From: Gemmatimonadota bacterium
GTDB taxonomy: Bacteria > Gemmatimonadota > Gemmatimonadetes > Palauibacterales > Palauibacteraceae
Reading direction: 5' to 3'
Length of the DNA stretch: 32,945 nucleotides
Assembly (NCBI GenBank): GCA_023554435.1
Contig: JAMJQV010000054.1
Location: forward strand, 1 to 32,945
Part shown: piece after piece, positions 7,905 to 17,512 of the stretch
How the letters are laid out: each line of letters starts with the position of its first letter
How positions within the stretch are numbered: the first letter of the stretch is position 1
Translations under genes and position numbers: made by a program
Notes under the pieces: generated by a model
Told to the model about the DNA's origin: nothing
Databases searched by the model: none
Seen by the model: the letters and a program-made list of their open reading frames with translations, nothing else

Positions 7905-10900
7905 CTAGAAGTTCCAGTCCCGGAAGAGCATCAGTCCATACGTCCGGCGGCTGTACGAACTGAACGAGTAGCCGTACGACGCGTATCTCTTGAACCGGTC
8001 CTCCGTCACGAACTCGAGCCGCCAGTGGGTCGAGAACGCCCACTCGAGACCGAACCCGGGCAGCTGCCCGCCCAGCGGCTGGGTCGCGCTCACGAACAGG
8101 TCCGGTGTAAGGTAGCGACCGATCTCCAGTTCCGTGCCGTACAGCAGGTTCGTCGTGTTGCCGGATTCGATCGGACCCGCCTGCCCGGTGGACCGGATGT
8201 CGAAGTAGTCCACCAGCCCCACGCCGCTCACCAGCACCTGCGAGAACTGATTGCTCACCGTGCCGAGGAGACTCTCGCGAACCAGCGACGCCGCGAACTC
8301 TCCTCCTTCCGTGCCGGCACCGAGGCAGGCGGTCGAGAACAACAGGAAGCAGACCTCGTCCGCCCCCGGCAGGGGTGGATCGCTCGACGTCTGCAGAGTG
8401 GGCGCCGTGGCCGTTCCGCCGATATCCACGGTAATCGTCACCGGGCCGAGGTCGGAGCGAGTCTGATACTCGGCCTGGATGTCCAGGTTGGGGTCCATGC
8501 CGGGTGCCCCGGTGAACGTGATGGAGCCCCCGGCAATCTGGAGCTGACGGGAATACAGGCTCGACAGATCCGTCCCCGACCCGGACACGTAGCGGTACTT
8601 CCCTCGCGCCAGGTTCAGGGTGCCGAATGCGACCAGGTCGCCGAGAGCCCGGTCCATCTGAACGTCCAGGGTCCCCGCGAGTTCCACCTCCAGTGCCTCG
8701 GATCGCATCCAGAAATTCGGGCCGATGCCGATCTCGGCATCCATGCGCAGATTCTGCATGAACGGATTCTGGGCCCTCTCGAACAGGCGCTGCTCCAGCA
8801 CTAGAGTCGTGTCGATCAAGGCCGAGACCATCGGATCCGTCAGGTCCACGGCCTGTCGCATGCGCATGAAGCGCTCCGCACGGACCTGGCCCTCGGATAT
8901 CCTGAATGTCCCGGTCAGTTCGGGCGAGCGGAATGAGCCGCCGAGGTGACCCCGTCCGTCGAGCAGGAACTCGGCCATGCGTCGGTCCATCGCCTTGAAC
9001 CGGTCCATCACGATCGTGAGATCGAACCCGAGGTCCGTGGGCTCCTGTGTATCGATCGCCCCGAGCAGCGTGGCGCTGCCGCCGGCCGACGACCTGAGCC
9101 GACCCGCCTCCACCACGGCCCGGGTTCCATCGAACGAGAGCGAGGCGGTGACATCCTCCAGCCGGATGCCGAGGTACGGCACCGCGGCTCCGGCCTCGCT
9201 CAGAGTGGCGGCGCCGTCGAGGCGCAGGGCATCCGGCTCGCCAGAGAACTCGATCCGGCCGGCCGCGAAGCCCTCCACCTCGCGGAGGCTCGTGAACACC
9301 AGTTCCAGCGGCTCCATGGGCAGGCTGTCGGCCTCTACCACCAGGCGGAGCGGGTTCGGTGAGAGCCGGTGCTCCCGCTCCCTCAAGGCGAGATCCGTGA
9401 GGATCGACCCGTCGAGCCGGCCGAGGAGCGTACCGTTTTCGTGCAGACTGATGCCAAGGGTCATTCGGCCGTCGGCGTAGTCCGAATCACCCTCGAGACG
9501 CTGGTACTCGAACCCGTGGAAGGCGGGGTCGGAAACGTCAAATGCCACGTCCCAGACGGGAGCATTCGCCGTACCCCTGAGGTGTCCTTCCGCGTTCAGC
9601 ACCCCCCGGTACTCGAGCTCTTCGTCTGGAATTCGCGACAGGCGGGCGAGGTCGAACCCGCGAATCTCGACATCGAGGTCCGCGACGCCACTGTCCGGAA
9701 CCGTTCCTTGGACCCGCAGGCCAGCTCCGTCCTCGCCCTTGAGGTACAGGCCGTCGGAAGATATGCCCGCGTCCCCCCACACGATCACCGCAGGGCCATC
9801 CAGCGTCATGCGGTCGGGCCCGAGTCCGGCAGACAGCCTCTCCAGCTCGAATCGCTTCTCGGCTTCCGCCCACAGGATCCGGGCATGGGCATCGAGCTCG
9901 AGGCTGGAACCCCGTCGCGCGTACATGTCCACCTCGCTCCGGGTAGAGTCCTCGCGGACCCACAGGACGTCGACGCTGTCGAGAGTGGTGCCGCTTCCCG
10001 TCAGCTGCCACACGGTGGCGCTGGCGGCCAGCTGGTCCAGCACGCGCGGGTCCTCGACATCGACCGTCAGGACCACCGAGTCCGCCCGTATCTGGCCATA
10101 GCTCACCTCCCGGCCGTGCAGGCGGCCGCCGAACTCGAAGTCCTGGAGGTTTCCGGACAGGATGCCCAGCGCCTGCAGGGACCCGGCGATCGTGTCGGGC
10201 GGCTCGCCTGCCGCAGGCTCGACCGCCCCCTCCTCGACGGCTTCGTCCCCCCGAAACGCGGCGAACAGGCCCTCGAGGCTCGTATCCTGGCGAGCCGGAT
10301 TGCGGCCGGGAACGATCCACCGATTCCACGACGAGAGGTTCGGCGCATCGACATCCAGGATCAGGGACCCGCTGGTCTCCTCGGCCAGCCCGAACGTACC
10401 TCTACCCCTGACCCGGCCGGCGTCGGTCTGGATGGCGAACGTGTCCGCGACCGCCAGCCCATCGGAGACCGTGAAGCGGAGGAGGCTGGAATCGACCCGC
10501 GCCCCCTCGATGAGAGACTGCAGGATGGTCAGGTCGAACGTGGCCTCGAGCGTGGCCGGGTCGGTGCCTACTCCGAGTACCCTTCCCTCTACGGCCAGCC
10601 GCGTGGATGGCGCCTGCTCGACCCATTGCCGGAGCTGGATGTCCCGGGCGGTCAGTCGCGCGTCGTAGCGCCGGTCTTCGGCCATGAGGTCGAAACGACC
10701 GTCGAAGTTCACGAGTCCACGCGGAGTGCGCAGGTCGGCGATCACTCGCAGGTCAGAGAACAGGCCTCGCGCCGACAACGGACCCCGCACGTCTCCCACC
10801 AGTTCCACATCGGGCGGTGCGTAGGGCTGCAGGGCAGCCAGCGACAGCGGATCTGCCAGGATCTCGACCGTGACGCCCGGCTCGTCCTCCAGGACTACGC

Positions 10901-12518
10901 TACCTGCCCCGGACATCTGCGATGACGGTCCAGAGGGTAGCTGGTGCGCCAGGTTCGTGTCGAAATCGAACCACTGGCCCACCGTCCCCGTCAGGGTGGT
11001 ACGGCCGTCAATCCGGCCCTGCAGCAGGTGCGTGATGCCGACGACCGCCGTCCAGCGGGGCTCGAACGACAGGAAGGTGAGTTCGAGATCCTGCATGTCC
11101 CGGGGCTCGACGATGCCGAGCCCACCGGCGGCCGTCACAAACGACGGACTCACGACCCTGTCGAGGTCCGTGAGCGTCAGGTCCGCTCGGATCTGCATCA
11201 GGTCCAGGGGCCCCGTCCCGGTCACCGCCCCGGTGATGTACCCCTCGATCAGGGAGTCGCGTGCCAGGATCTCGTCCACGAGGCCCAGGCGAAGCGGCTG
11301 CAGAAGAAGGTCGAGGCTCTCGAAACGAGGCATGGTCTCGAGGGCCAGCACGAACGATCCGCGAACCCTCGAGTCACCCGACCGGGCGTCGGCGCCCGAG
11401 ACGTCGACCACGATCACCTCGCCCCTCGTCCACAGGTCGATCCGGGCCGGGCCACTGGCCTGCCTCGGCATCGGCACCGGCAGCCACCGGAGGTCGGCCA
11501 GTTCGATCGGGGCGGCGTCGAGCCCGAACCGGAACTGGTCCGGGTCGCCCGGTACGATCCAGCCGGAGCCCGCCAGTGTGCTTCCCTCGGTCTCCAGCGT
11601 CTCGATCTCGACCGCGATCGTGTCCCGGAACGTCGCGGTCCCGTCGAACCGACGGACGTCCAGGGTCTGGGTAACGACCGACGCGAAGGTCGCCATTCCC
11701 TTGGTCTCGATGCGGAAGGGCCGGACCGGATCGACGATGCGCAGAAGCGGGAATCCGGCGGACAGCGAGTCGAGACGGATCTCCCGGACCCAGCGACCGG
11801 GACCGGTGCGGACGACACGCCACAGCTTGTCGCCGCGCAACCCCTGCGCGACCAGTGAGTCCCGCTCCGCGCCGCGCTCATCCGCAGCCCACGGAGTGGT
11901 GACCAGCAGGCTGCCACGCCGGATGTTGAGATCCGTCAGCAGCACCTTCGTCCGGCCGGGCTTGCGGGTCGAGTCGGAGACCGCCGCGGAATCCGGCAGT
12001 AGCTCGATCTCGGAGGGATCGTCTCCGAACAGGCGATCGAAGTTCCAGTTGCGGTCTTCGGCCTGGAGCAGCGATATGCGCGCGTGCTCCACGGTGACGT
12101 TGCTGAATCGGTAGGTCCCGATCAGGAAGCCGAGCGGGTTGTAGCTCACCCGCACGCTGTCCAGCTGAACGAACGGCGTTCCGTCGGACTCGAGCATCTC
12201 GAAGTGGGCCAGGTGGATCCTGGTGAGCATGTTCCCGCCCAGGATCGGCCCGACGCGCACCTCGCCGTTGACCACGTCTGCCAACAGATGTTCGATCTGG
12301 TCCGCCACCACGGAACGGCCCACGACCGTCTGGCTGAGCAGAAGAACGGCTCCGGCTGCCGTGAGACTGGCAAGACCAATGAGGACGGCCAGCGAGCGCC
12401 CGATCACCTTGGTGAGGTGCCACCAGCGCCGGGGCATGCCGAAGGGAGTTCCGAACTCGCGCTCCCGCGCCCGTCGCTCCCGGCTTCTCATCGCCCCGGC
12501 CACGTCAGAACGCCTCAC
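7905..12518 (-). CDS. tamB: TamB-like translocation and assembly module protein
   Basis: This large AsmA/TamB-family protein has up to 1537 residues. It has a basic N-terminus and one membrane anchor at about 40-62 (RSLAVLIGLASLTAAGAVLL). A very long periplasmic region of repeated beta strands follows, the groove-like bridge of this family. The C-terminal DUF490/TamB domain covers roughly the last 350 residues and ends in an aromatic residue (LMLFRDWNF). Family roles are phospholipid transport across the periplasm and outer-membrane protein insertion with TamA. It directly follows the Omp85/TamA gene with overlapping ends. Possible starts are GTG 12518, GTG 12503 (GAGG 9 nt upstream) and ATG 12491. 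The annotated start is the longest and the exact N-terminus is uncertain. Confidence 0.93.
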   Translation of the reverse strand: MRRSDVAGAMRSRERRAREREFGTPFGMPRRWWHLTKVIGRSLAVLIGLASLTAAGAVLLLSQTVVGRSVVADQIEHLLADVVNGEVRVGPILGGNMLTRIHLAHFEMLESDGTPFVQLDSVRVSYNPLGFLIGTYRFSNVTVEHARISLLQAEDRNWNFDRLFGDDPSEIELLPDSAAVSDSTRKPGRTKVLLTDLNIRRGSLLVTTPWAADERGAERDSLVAQGLRGDKLWRVVRTGPGRWVREIRLDSLSAGFPLLRIVDPVRPFRIETKGMATFASVVTQTLDVRRFDGTATFRDTIAVEIETLETEGSTLAGSGWIVPGDPDQFRFGLDAAPIELADLRWLPVPMPRQASGPARIDLWTRGEVIVVDVSGADARSGDSRVRGSFVLALETMPRFESLDLLLQPLRLGLVDEILARDSLIEGYITGAVTGTGPLDLMQIRADLTLTDLDRVVSPSFVTAAGGLGIVEPRDMQDLELTFLSFEPRWTAVVGITHLLQGRIDGRTTLTGTVGQWFDFDTNLAHQLPSGPSSQMSGAGSVVLEDEPGVTVEILADPLSLAALQPYAPPDVELVGDVRGPLSARGLFSDLRVIADLRTPRGLVNFDGRFDLMAEDRRYDARLTARDIQLRQWVEQAPSTRLAVEGRVLGVGTDPATLEATFDLTILQSLIEGARVDSSLLRFTVSDGLAVADTFAIQTDAGRVRGRGTFGLAEETSGSLILDVDAPNLSSWNRWIVPGRNPARQDTSLEGLFAAFRGDEAVEEGAVEPAAGEPPDTIAGSLQALGILSGNLQDFEFGGRLHGREVSYGQIRADSVVLTVDVEDPRVLDQLAASATVWQLTGSGTTLDSVDVLWVREDSTRSEVDMYARRGSSLELDAHARILWAEAEKRFELERLSAGLGPDRMTLDGPAVIVWGDAGISSDGLYLKGEDGAGLRVQGTVPDSGVADLDVEIRGFDLARLSRIPDEELEYRGVLNAEGHLRGTANAPVWDVAFDVSDPAFHGFEYQRLEGDSDYADGRMTLGISLHENGTLLGRLDGSILTDLALREREHRLSPNPLRLVVEADSLPMEPLELVFTSLREVEGFAAGRIEFSGEPDALRLDGAATLSEAGAAVPYLGIRLEDVTASLSFDGTRAVVEAGRLRSSAGGSATLLGAIDTQEPTDLGFDLTIVMDRFKAMDRRMAEFLLDGRGHLGGSFRSPELTGTFRISEGQVRAERFMRMRQAVDLTDPMVSALIDTTLVLEQRLFERAQNPFMQNLRMDAEIGIGPNFWMRSEALEVELAGTLDVQMDRALGDLVAFGTLNLARGKYRYVSGSGTDLSSLYSRQLQIAGGSITFTGAPGMDPNLDIQAEYQTRSDLGPVTITVDIGGTATAPTLQTSSDPPLPGADEVCFLLFSTACLGAGTEGGEFAASLVRESLLGTVSNQFSQVLVSGVGLVDYFDIRSTGQAGPIESGNTTNLLYGTELEIGRYLTPDLFVSATQPLGGQLPGFGLEWAFSTHWRLEFVTEDRFKRYASYGYSFSSYSRRTYGLMLFRDWNF

Positions 12519-14661
12519 CGATCGAGAACTGGATCCGCATCCGGCGCCAGATCTCGGTGAGTGTCGACGGGTCGTCCCAGGTGAACGGATCGTACACCAC
12601 GGGGTCCTCGACCTCTTCGATCGAGCCGTCTTCCAGGACTACCACCACCGGTTTGAGGCTCGAGCCCGTGGCGTTGTACCCGATATCGAGGCGTAGCGGA
12701 CCGACCGGGCTGCGGAAGCGGACCCCCGCACCCGGGGTGGCGACGATCGCATCGCGGTCGTCCACCGTTTCCCAAACCTGGCCGATGTCCACGAAGCCGG
12801 CCAGCGTCCACCGGTCGCCAACGCGGAACCGCGCCTCGACACTCCCCTCGAATACTGCGTTCCCGCCCAACGGACGCTCGTTGAACGCGGTAGGCGGAAC
12901 GCTCTGCGCGCACTCCGAATAGTCGACGTACGCGCCGCAGTCCGCCTCCTCCAGCACCAGCACCGTCGGCCCCAGGAGGTTGAGACCGAAACCGCGGACG
13001 CTCTGCGGCCCACCTGCGAAGAAGCGCTTCTGCGGATGCACGATCGCGTCCGACGTGACGTCCCCTTCGAATATATTGCCGGAGTATGGCAGGATCGCAC
13101 CGGTCCTCAGGTGAGCCCCGATGACTATCTTCTGCGCTGCCTGTCGGAAGACGGCGCCGTCAATCGTGCCCCGGGTGTACTGGTAGTCGGACAGCGTCAG
13201 GTCGCCGGCATTTTCGAACTCGACCGCCACGTACCATCCCCGCGTGGCGGCGAACGGGTTGTCGGTTCGATCGTAGGACCAGAGGGCGGTGATCGGAGAG
13301 AGCCAGTTCGCTTCGGACAGGACCTCGATGTCTTCCGGATCGCACACGCCGAAGTTGACGCAGAAGTAGATGTCGGCCGACTCCTCGGCAAACGACGTGA
13401 GCGCCGGCTGATAGCCCAGGGTCAACTGCATGTTGCGCTGCAGGCGCCGGCTGAAGGACAGCTGCCCGCCGACGGCGTTTCGCACGTAGAGGTCAGGCAC
13501 GGTCTCCCGCTCGGCGAAGACGCTTCCGCGCAAGCTGTTGCGCCCATCCGAGAACACCGGCTGTTCGAAGCCCACGTCGAGCAGGTAGTTGAGCTCCTGG
13601 TAGACCTCGTTTTCGCTCACGTCGGTGCACGGAAACTGACCCTGCAGCTCGCTGGCGAGCAGGTTGGACACGCGTCCGGTGATCCTGAGGATGCGAGCAC
13701 CGCCGAGAAAGTTCCTGTAAATCAGGCTGGCCTGGCCCTGCACGCACTCGTCTGTCTGCAGCCCCGCGCCCGCCTCGATGGATCGCTTCGGGGCAGGCGC
13801 CACATCGACACGCAGGTCGATCAGAGTGTCCGTGTCCGGCCGGCGCACCGAAGAGATGTTGGCCCAGCGAAGCGCCTGCAGGCTATAGAGGCTGCGCTGG
13901 CTCTCGAGAATTCGATCCCCGCTGAACCAGTCTCCGGACTCGAAGCGGAGCAACTCCCGGATCACCCCGTCCCCGACGTCGCCCGAGCCCGCGATGATGA
14001 CCTCACCCACTCGCACACGCGGCCCGGGCTCGACCCGCAGGGTCACATCCGCCTGGAGTGACTCACTCGGGATGAAGTACTCGCGCAACACCTGGGCCTG
14101 GACGTAACCGTCTTTGCGCAGCCGCTCGGCGAGCCTCCGCTCGCCCTCACCCAGGGCCACCAGGTCGAGTGGATCTCCCACGCTGAGCGGAAGGTCCTCG
14201 GCCACCGCCGCGGAGTCCAGGAATTCCTCTCCACCCATGACCTCCAGGGTCCGAATCCGGGTCGGCTCCCCTTCGACCACGTTGAACTGGATACTGACCC
14301 GGTCCCCGTCTCTCGATACCGTCGTATCCACCGTCGCCGCCCGGAATCCACGCTGGCGGTAGTAGAGCCGCAGCCGGAGCACGTCCAGTGGCAGCTCCCC
14401 CTCGTCCAGGTATTCCCGGATGTGCGCCATGCCCCAGTCCGTCAGCGGACACAGCGGAAGCGGGAACACGAACAGGAAGGTCCGGCAACGCGTCGCGCTC
14501 GTCAGGATGGCGCCGCCGAGGTCGCCATCCGGGAACGCCTCGTTCCCTTCGAACGTGATCTTGACTACTTCCGGATCGGCGAACGTCTGGCTGGCGGCGT
14601 CACTCGGTCCCATCGCCACGAGAGCGACACCCATCGCGATCGCGCGCCAGGCGGTCCTCAC
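12505..14661 (-). CDS. tamA: Omp85-family outer-membrane protein, TamA-like
   Basis: This 718-residue protein starts at GTG 14661, which overlaps the lgt stop as GTGA. The upstream open frame is lgt and should be ignored. A signal peptide covers about 1-25 (AIAMGVALVAMGPSDAASQ). Three POTRA domains lie at about 32-133, 134-212 and 216-289, followed by a 16-strand-type beta barrel to the C-terminal Phe (RIQFSIGEAF). The conserved VRGF of loop 6 is present in GGPQSVRGFGLN. Three POTRAs and an adjacent tamB argue for TamA rather than BamA, which usually has five. The barrel of about 425 residues is longer than that of E. coli TamA. Eight cysteines are present: C59 and C71 in POTRA1, C306, C345, and two close pairs in FCVNFGVC and DCGAYVDYSEC. 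Confidence 0.92.
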   Translation of the reverse strand: MRTAWRAIAMGVALVAMGPSDAASQTFADPEVVKITFEGNEAFPDGDLGGAILTSATRCRTFLFVFPLPLCPLTDWGMAHIREYLDEGELPLDVLRLRLYYRQRGFRAATVDTTVSRDGDRVSIQFNVVEGEPTRIRTLEVMGGEEFLDSAAVAEDLPLSVGDPLDLVALGEGERRLAERLRKDGYVQAQVLREYFIPSESLQADVTLRVEPGPRVRVGEVIIAGSGDVGDGVIRELLRFESGDWFSGDRILESQRSLYSLQALRWANISSVRRPDTDTLIDLRVDVAPAPKRSIEAGAGLQTDECVQGQASLIYRNFLGGARILRITGRVSNLLASELQGQFPCTDVSENEVYQELNYLLDVGFEQPVFSDGRNSLRGSVFAERETVPDLYVRNAVGGQLSFSRRLQRNMQLTLGYQPALTSFAEESADIYFCVNFGVCDPEDIEVLSEANWLSPITALWSYDRTDNPFAATRGWYVAVEFENAGDLTLSDYQYTRGTIDGAVFRQAAQKIVIGAHLRTGAILPYSGNIFEGDVTSDAIVHPQKRFFAGGPQSVRGFGLNLLGPTVLVLEEADCGAYVDYSECAQSVPPTAFNERPLGGNAVFEGSVEARFRVGDRWTLAGFVDIGQVWETVDDRDAIVATPGAGVRFRSPVGPLRLDIGYNATGSSLKPVVVVLEDGSIEEVEDPVVYDPFTWDDPSTLTEIWRRMRIQFSIGEAF

Positions 14662-15497
14662 TTCCGCGGGGTCTCCTTCGTATCGGATCTCAGGCGACTC
14701 ATGAGCCACGCGCCCAGGCCTATCAGCCCGATGCTCAGGATCTGCGCCAGGGAAAGCGTCCCGAAGAAGCGGTCGTCCTTGGCCCGGAAAAACTCCACGA
14801 ACAACCGCTCGCATCCGGCGAGAACGAGCCACAGGGAGAACAGCCACCCGGCTCGCTTATCGCGAAACCGGAGCCGCCACAGGACGAAGAAGATCACCAG
14901 CGAGATGCCGGTCTCGAAGAGCTGCGTCGGATAGACGGACAGGACCTGGCTATCCGGAATCTCCGCGGGGATGTCCACCCCGAAACCGCGCCGAAGGTTG
15001 CCGGCCGTAGAGGGCGGCTGGCCATTCGGGAACGCGATCCCCACCCAGCTGTCGGTGGGCCGGCCGTAGTCATCTCCCACCAGGAAGCACCCTACACGGC
15101 CGAGGGCGTACGACAGGGCAAGTCCCGGGGCAGCGACATCAGCCATCGCGGCGATGTTCTGACCTCGGCGGCGGAGCATCCAGATCACTCCGAGCGCCCC
15201 CCCGATCAGCCCGCCGTACCATACCAGGCCCGATCGACTGGTGAGCATGCCGATCGGGTCCTGGACGGTCAGTGGCCAGTTCAGGAGGACGTAGTAGATC
15301 TTCGCCCCGAGGATGCCTCCCACCAGGGCTCCAAGCAGAATGTCGCCCGCGAGCTGCTCGTCCTTGCCCTGCCGTTTGAGTTCCACCCGGATCACCTGGT
15401 AGCCCGCCAGGAATGCGATCGCCATCATCACGCCGAACGAGGTGATCGTGAATTGGCCCAGGACCGGCAGGTTGAGCGTGATCAGTTCCGGATACAT
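14658..15497 (-). CDS. lgt: Prolipoprotein diacylglyceryl transferase
   Basis: Lgt transfers diacylglycerol from phosphatidylglycerol to the lipobox cysteine of prolipoproteins in the inner membrane. The protein has 279 residues from ATG 15497; the longer open frame overlaps tsaD. It has about seven membrane helices and the family landmarks LVWYGGLIGGALG, YALGRVGCFLVGDDYGRPT, YPTQLFETG and ERLFVEFFR. The signature GRxGNFxNxExxG is altered to GRVGCFLVGDDYG (G133-G145), and the His of the usual HGG motif is Tyr (Y94). This variant occurs in other divergent Lgt proteins as far as I recall, so the function is probably retained. It lies 19 nt after tsaD and overlaps the tamA start, in keeping with the envelope theme. 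Confidence 0.93.
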   Translation of the reverse strand: MYPELITLNLPVLGQFTITSFGVMMAIAFLAGYQVIRVELKRQGKDEQLAGDILLGALVGGILGAKIYYVLLNWPLTVQDPIGMLTSRSGLVWYGGLIGGALGVIWMLRRRGQNIAAMADVAAPGLALSYALGRVGCFLVGDDYGRPTDSWVGIAFPNGQPPSTAGNLRRGFGVDIPAEIPDSQVLSVYPTQLFETGISLVIFFVLWRLRFRDKRAGWLFSLWLVLAGCERLFVEFFRAKDDRFFGTLSLAQILSIGLIGLGAWLMSRLRSDTKETPRK

Positions 15498-15516
15498 GTC
15501 TTGCTTTCGGTTCGCG

Positions 15517-16566
15517 TTACGATAGGCCCGGAAACGACAGGGCCGGATCGGCGTTGAGGTCCAGCCCATCACTCTGGCCCGCCGCCAGGCGGTACTCGGC
15601 GAGCCGGGCCACCATCGCCGCGTTGTCCGTCGACAGCCTCGGCGACGGGGCGAACATGCTGCCGGCCGGTTCGAGAGCGGCTGCCAGCTTCTCGCGAAGC
15701 GGACCGTTCCGAGCCACCCCTCCGCCCAGCAGGACGCGCCGGCACCCCGTGTGTTCGACCGCCCGCATGGTCTTCGTCACGAGGACGTCCACTGCGGCTG
15801 CCTGGAACTCGGCCGCGATGTGGGCGCGCGCCGCATCGAGGTCTCCGGTCCCGGCTTGCTCGATCTCCGCGATCAGCAGCGAAGTGGCCGTCTTGAGTCC
15901 GCTGAACGAGAAATCGAAGTAACCGGCGTCTCCCGGACTCTCACGAGTCGAGAGCATCGGGCGCGGCAGCCCGTACGTGCCTGCCAATCCCTGCCGAGCC
16001 AACTTCTCGATCTCGGGGCCGCCGGGAAAGCCCAGACCGAGGCGCCGCGCCACCTTGTCGAAAGCCTCGCCAACCGCGTCGTCCCTGGTACTGCCCAGCA
16101 ACTCGTACGTCCCCCACTCCGGCGCGTACAGGAGAAGCGTATGACCGCCCGAGACGAGGAGGGCGACGAACGGTGGGGTGGCATCGGGAGACTCGAGCGA
16201 GTTCGCGTACAGGTGTGCCTCCATGTGGTGCACCCCCACCACCGGGAGCCCGAGCGCGTAGCCAAACCCCTTGGCCCAGTTCAGTCCGACGAGGAGAGCA
16301 CCCACCAGTCCGGGGCCCGCGGTAACCCCTACGCCGGCCAGGTCCCCGGGTTTGATTCCCGCTTCATCCAGCGTCTGCGCCACGACTCCGTCGATGTGGA
16401 CCAGGTGCTGGCGCGCGGCAATCTCCGGGACGACACCACCGAAAACCGCATGCGCGTCCTGGGAGAGAATGACGTGGCCGGTGACCCGACCCTCAGAGAC
16501 CACGGCAGCGGACGTCTCGTCACACGACGACTCGATCCCGAGGACGGGTCCGCCCCGGAAGCTCAT
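15517..16566 (-). CDS. tsaD: tRNA N6-adenosine threonylcarbamoyltransferase
   Basis: TsaD (Kae1/Gcp family) transfers threonylcarbamoyl to A37 of ANN-decoding tRNAs, working with TsaB, TsaE and TsaC. The 349-residue length is normal. The N-terminal ASKHA phosphate loop is VLGIESSCDETSAAVV. The metal site is HHMEAHLYAN (H114 and H118), followed by VALLVSGGHTLLL. The GEAFDKVARRLGLGFPGGPEIEKL segment is diagnostic, and the C-terminal LLGGGVARNGPLREKL and STDNAAMVA contribute to ATP and metal binding. It starts 3 nt after the YbbR gene. TsaB, TsaE and TsaC are not in this window. Confidence 0.97.
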   Translation of the reverse strand: MSFRGGPVLGIESSCDETSAAVVSEGRVTGHVILSQDAHAVFGGVVPEIAARQHLVHIDGVVAQTLDEAGIKPGDLAGVGVTAGPGLVGALLVGLNWAKGFGYALGLPVVGVHHMEAHLYANSLESPDATPPFVALLVSGGHTLLLYAPEWGTYELLGSTRDDAVGEAFDKVARRLGLGFPGGPEIEKLARQGLAGTYGLPRPMLSTRESPGDAGYFDFSFSGLKTATSLLIAEIEQAGTGDLDAARAHIAAEFQAAAVDVLVTKTMRAVEHTGCRRVLLGGGVARNGPLREKLAAALEPAGSMFAPSPRLSTDNAAMVARLAEYRLAAGQSDGLDLNADPALSFPGLS

Positions 16567-16569
16567 GCC

Positions 16570-17496
16570 TCACGAACCTTCCGGTCTGACCGTTACCTCT
16601 TCTGGTCGCGACGAAGCCGACACGAACCCACCCGTGCTCAACTCCACCACCACGGGCGCCAGTTGGGGGCCCGCCGGTACGGCGTCCACCTGCACCGTGA
16701 CCCAGGATACCGAGTCGAGTTGCCGTTTTACGGCGGCGGCCGCGCCTCGCACCACGACATCCACCGAATCGGGCTGAATTCGCACCCGGTCTGCCGCAGG
16801 ACCGGTGGCTCGAACCGGCAGCCGGACCTGGCGCACGACGAGAGAATCCACCGGAACGGTAACCAGCACGCTGGGCGGGTAGATCTGGATACCGCGTGTC
16901 CCCGCCGGAACTTCCAGGGGGACGTCCCGCATGACCGCGTGCTGCAGCTCCTCGAGCGAGACCCTGCGCGTGGACACCTGGAGGATGGTCTCGACCTGGG
17001 ACGCGCCCCCGCTGACCGTCACACTGTCCGGCTCGACGAGCAGAGGCCTCATCACGGTGAAGCCCATGGCGGGAACCGTGACGAGGTCCGCGATCACGGG
17101 GACCCGGCGCTCCGCCAGCTGCTCGAACTGCAGCTCGATGGAGGTCGGTACGACCAGCGTGGCGCGCACACCCTGGTCCCGATCGTAGACGACCTGATCC
17201 GGACCCAGGGTCACTCGCATGACGGGACCGGTTACCTCACGGATGCCGATTCGGACCTCCGGGTCGTTGCCGATCAGGGCCAGCAGATCACGATTGCGGC
17301 CCTGAAAGGTGGTGGCGACCTCACGGGGCGCATCCAGCAGGACCCAGGCGGAATCCTGGACGTCGATGACGAGACGGGTCAGCACTTCCTGCGACTGTCG
17401 CTCCCCGGCCGTGAGGTCGAGCCACAACAGGAAGACGATGAAGAACGCACCGAGCTTGTACGGCCAGTGGTTCCGCAACATCGCTTGCCAGTTCAC
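16570..17496 (-). CDS. YbbR/CdaR-like membrane protein
   Basis: This 308-residue protein starts at GTG 17496, 16 nt after the PASTA gene; an ATG at 17481 is an alternative. It has a single N-terminal membrane helix at about 14-30 (YKLGAFFIVFLLWLDLT). A long exported region of repeated beta-rich modules of about 80 residues follows, with recurring motifs such as VPVIADLVTVPAMGF, EPDSVTVSGGASQV and IYPPSVLVTVPVDS, as in YbbR domains. In Firmicutes the homologue CdaR regulates the c-di-AMP cyclase CdaA and is encoded with cdaA and glmM. Neither partner is in this window. The function here is therefore unknown. The neighbouring PASTA protein also carries exported repeats, which suggests an envelope role. 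Confidence 0.8.
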   Translation of the reverse strand: MNWQAMLRNHWPYKLGAFFIVFLLWLDLTAGERQSQEVLTRLVIDVQDSAWVLLDAPREVATTFQGRNRDLLALIGNDPEVRIGIREVTGPVMRVTLGPDQVVYDRDQGVRATLVVPTSIELQFEQLAERRVPVIADLVTVPAMGFTVMRPLLVEPDSVTVSGGASQVETILQVSTRRVSLEELQHAVMRDVPLEVPAGTRGIQIYPPSVLVTVPVDSLVVRQVRLPVRATGPAADRVRIQPDSVDVVVRGAAAAVKRQLDSVSWVTVQVDAVPAGPQLAPVVVELSTGGFVSASSRPEEVTVRPEGS

Positions 17497-17512
17497 CGTT
17501 CGACCGGCCCCA

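Noticed and set aside
9369..10925. 518-aa plus-strand open frame antisense to tamB
   Set aside because: It is a GC-bias shadow of a long coding region; no motif or signal was seen.
12505..14661. Calling the Omp85 protein BamA
   Set aside because: Only three POTRA domains are evident and tamB is adjacent; BamA usually has five POTRAs and sits with other genes such as skp/lpxD.
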